A DNA stretch of 5,490 bases from JAUSEW01 sp964414015 (GTDB lineage Bacteria > Patescibacteriota > Microgenomatia > Levybacterales > UBA12049). Below the pieces are notes generated by a model that worked only from the letters and a program-made list of their open reading frames with translations, was not told the origin of the DNA and made no database searches. The stretch is taken from positions 1-5,490 of the forward strand of contig CAYPUE010000045.1 of the NCBI GenBank assembly GCA_964414015.1. The letters run 5' to 3'. The position numbers and the translations under genes are program-made. Positions within the stretch are counted from its first letter, which is position 1; each line of letters opens with the position of its first letter. This document shows, one piece after another, positions 4,541-5,490 of the stretch.

Positions 4541-5428
4541 ATGGCAGATAAAGATTATTACGAAGTTTTAGGAGTTTCCAAATCCGCAACGGAAGCGGAA
4601 ATAAAAAAGGCTTACAGAAAACTTGCTTTGCAATATCATCCGGACAGGAATAAAACTAAAGAGGCGGAGGGAAAATTTAAGGAAGTTACTAAAGCTTACG
4701 AGGTTTTATCCGATCCGCAAAAAAAACAAACTTACGATCAGTTAGGTCATCAAGCTTTTGAACAAGGCGCAGGACAAGGACCTTTCGGCGGGGCAGGAGG
4801 TCCTTTTGGGGGATTTGGCCAGCAAGGAGGACCATTTACTTATACATACTCAACTGGCGGAGACGCTGGGGATTTCGGCGGATTTTCCGACCCATTTGAA
4901 ATATTTGAACAGTTTTTTGGCGGCGCCAGCCCTTTTGGCAGAAGAGAGAGACGTCCTGTTTACTCTTTAACTATTGATTTTACAGAGGCTGTTCATGGAG
5001 TAACCAAGAGAGTTGCGATTGATGGAAAGCAGCAATCAATAAAAATTCCGGCAGGAGTTGATGATGGATCAAGAATAAGATTTGGCGATTATGATGTAGT
5101 TTTGGAAGTTAAACCATCTTCTAAATTCCAACGCCAGGGATATGATATTGTTTCGGAAAAAGAAATTTCAATCAGTATTGCTTCATTGGGGGGAGAAATT
5201 AATGTCGAAACAGTTTGGGGAGAAGTCAAGCTGCGTATTCCTTCAGGAACACAGCCGGAAACTGTCATAAGACTGCGAGATAAAGGAGTGCCGCATCTTC
5301 ACGGAAGCGGAAAAGGAAATCATTATGTGCGCATAAAAGTTTTAGTGCCAAAAAACTTAACCGGACGCCAAAAAGAACTGCTTAAAGAATTTGAAGAAGA
5401 AGGAAAGAAAAAACACCCCTGGTTCTAA
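4541..5428 (+). CDS. dnaJ: DnaJ-type co-chaperone lacking the zinc-finger domain (class B)
   Basis: A 295-residue Hsp40 that hands clients to DnaK and stimulates its ATPase. The J domain occupies residues 1-70, with the essential HPD at 33-35 (YHPDRN) between helix II and helix III (FKEVTKAYEVLSDP). A Gly/Phe-rich region follows (about 74-130, PFGGAGGPFGGFG), containing DPFEIFEQFFGG. The C-terminal domains begin at YSLTIDFTEAVHG (141-153). The four CxxCxGxG zinc motifs expected next are absent: the chain runs from KRVAIDGK directly to IKIPAGVDDGSRIRF (168-181). The second C-terminal domain carries LRIPSGTQ (231-238), LRDKGVPHL (245-253) and the end helix LTGRQKELLKEF (273-284). It is about 80 residues shorter than standard DnaJ. 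No cysteine is present. ATG 4541 is preceded by AGGA at 11 nt. Position after dnaK makes it the operon's J-protein; a CbpA-like name would also fit by architecture. Confidence 0.95.
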   Translation: MADKDYYEVLGVSKSATEAEIKKAYRKLALQYHPDRNKTKEAEGKFKEVTKAYEVLSDPQKKQTYDQLGHQAFEQGAGQGPFGGAGGPFGGFGQQGGPFTYTYSTGGDAGDFGGFSDPFEIFEQFFGGASPFGRRERRPVYSLTIDFTEAVHGVTKRVAIDGKQQSIKIPAGVDDGSRIRFGDYDVVLEVKPSSKFQRQGYDIVSEKEISISIASLGGEINVETVWGEVKLRIPSGTQPETVIRLRDKGVPHLHGSGKGNHYVRIKVLVPKNLTGRQKELLKEFEEEGKKKHPWF

Positions 5429-5435
5429 TAAATTA

Positions 5436-5457
5436 GGGAGTCTGGTGCAATACTCCC
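5436..5457. terminator. Hairpin after dnaJ, possible operon terminator
   Basis: GGGAGT (5436-5441) pairs with ACTCCC (5452-5457) around a 10-nt loop, starting 8 nt after the dnaJ stop. An outer CTAAT/ATTAG pairing (5425-5429 with 5458-5462) can extend it with a bulge. The + strand sequence after it is only moderately T-rich (AGCTTGTCTT). The stem is better than those at 547-707, but it is not a textbook intrinsic terminator. Bases 5463-5490 hold nothing I can identify. Confidence 0.45.
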
Positions 5458-5490
5458 ATTAGCTTGTCTTAGCAATGTCAAAGAGCTTGA

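Noticed and set aside
4758..4970. A 70-codon + strand frame inside dnaJ
   Set aside because: It is an alternative frame of the Gly/Phe-rich region of dnaJ, without a ribosome site or recognisable domain.
1227..5428. Alternative genetic code (TGA read as Gly, as in some candidate phyla)
   Set aside because: All four operon proteins read through to family-appropriate ends with TAA stops and no in-frame TGA, so there is no evidence for recoding.
5453..5481. - strand promoter from TTGACA (5481-5476)
   Set aside because: The expected -10 position 17 nt downstream reads TGGGAG, within the post-dnaJ hairpin, so there is no matching second element.

Overview
The window carries the class I heat-shock operon hrcA-grpE-dnaK-dnaJ on the + strand (1227-5428). 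Upstream lie the 3' end of an unidentified protein gene (1-546, +) and a small gene for a four-helix membrane protein on the - strand (708-1040). The DNA is AT-rich by eye. Stops are TAA or TAG, and standard bacterial code gives intact family-level proteins. AT-rich DNA, stripped-down chaperone partners (short HrcA, zinc-finger-less DnaJ), little Shine-Dalgarno usage and many short repeats together suggest a small-genome Patescibacteria/CPR bacterium, possibly Microgenomates. That placement is inference, not proven by a marker gene.

Layout. Bases 547-707 separate two convergent genes and hold only weak hairpins and a 14-bp direct repeat. Bases 1041-1226 separate the divergent membrane-protein gene and hrcA. 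They hold a GC-rich 70-nt compound palindrome (1082-1151), a perfect 10-bp inverted repeat (1155-1185), and a strong sigma70-type promoter (TTGACA, 17 nt, extended TGgTATTCT) overlaid by a CIRCE-like operator with exact 9-N9-9 geometry. The predicted transcript start is only about 5-6 nt before the hrcA ATG. The genes hrcA and grpE are 8 nt apart, and grpE and dnaK 4 nt apart with a good Shine-Dalgarno. dnaK and dnaJ are separated by 95 nt of AT-rich inverted-repeat DNA that can fold over the only Shine-Dalgarno-like motif of dnaJ. The last 62 nt hold a hairpin and no gene.

How it works together. HrcA should bind the operator in front of its own gene and repress the operon. DnaK is the ATP-driven chaperone, DnaJ delivers clients and stimulates ATP hydrolysis, and GrpE exchanges nucleotide. 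DnaK is full length with all key residues. HrcA lacks about 100 residues of the usual effector/dimerisation region, and DnaJ lacks the cysteine-rich zinc domain.

The main oddity is the density of short repeat-like DNA. It lies in a loop of the membrane protein, the disordered N-terminus of GrpE, the disordered C-tail of DnaK and the dnaK-dnaJ gap. I see no new multi-gene system here. The novel leads are the repeat load in coding DNA, the possible dnaJ leader switch, the compound palindrome and the reduced HrcA and DnaJ.
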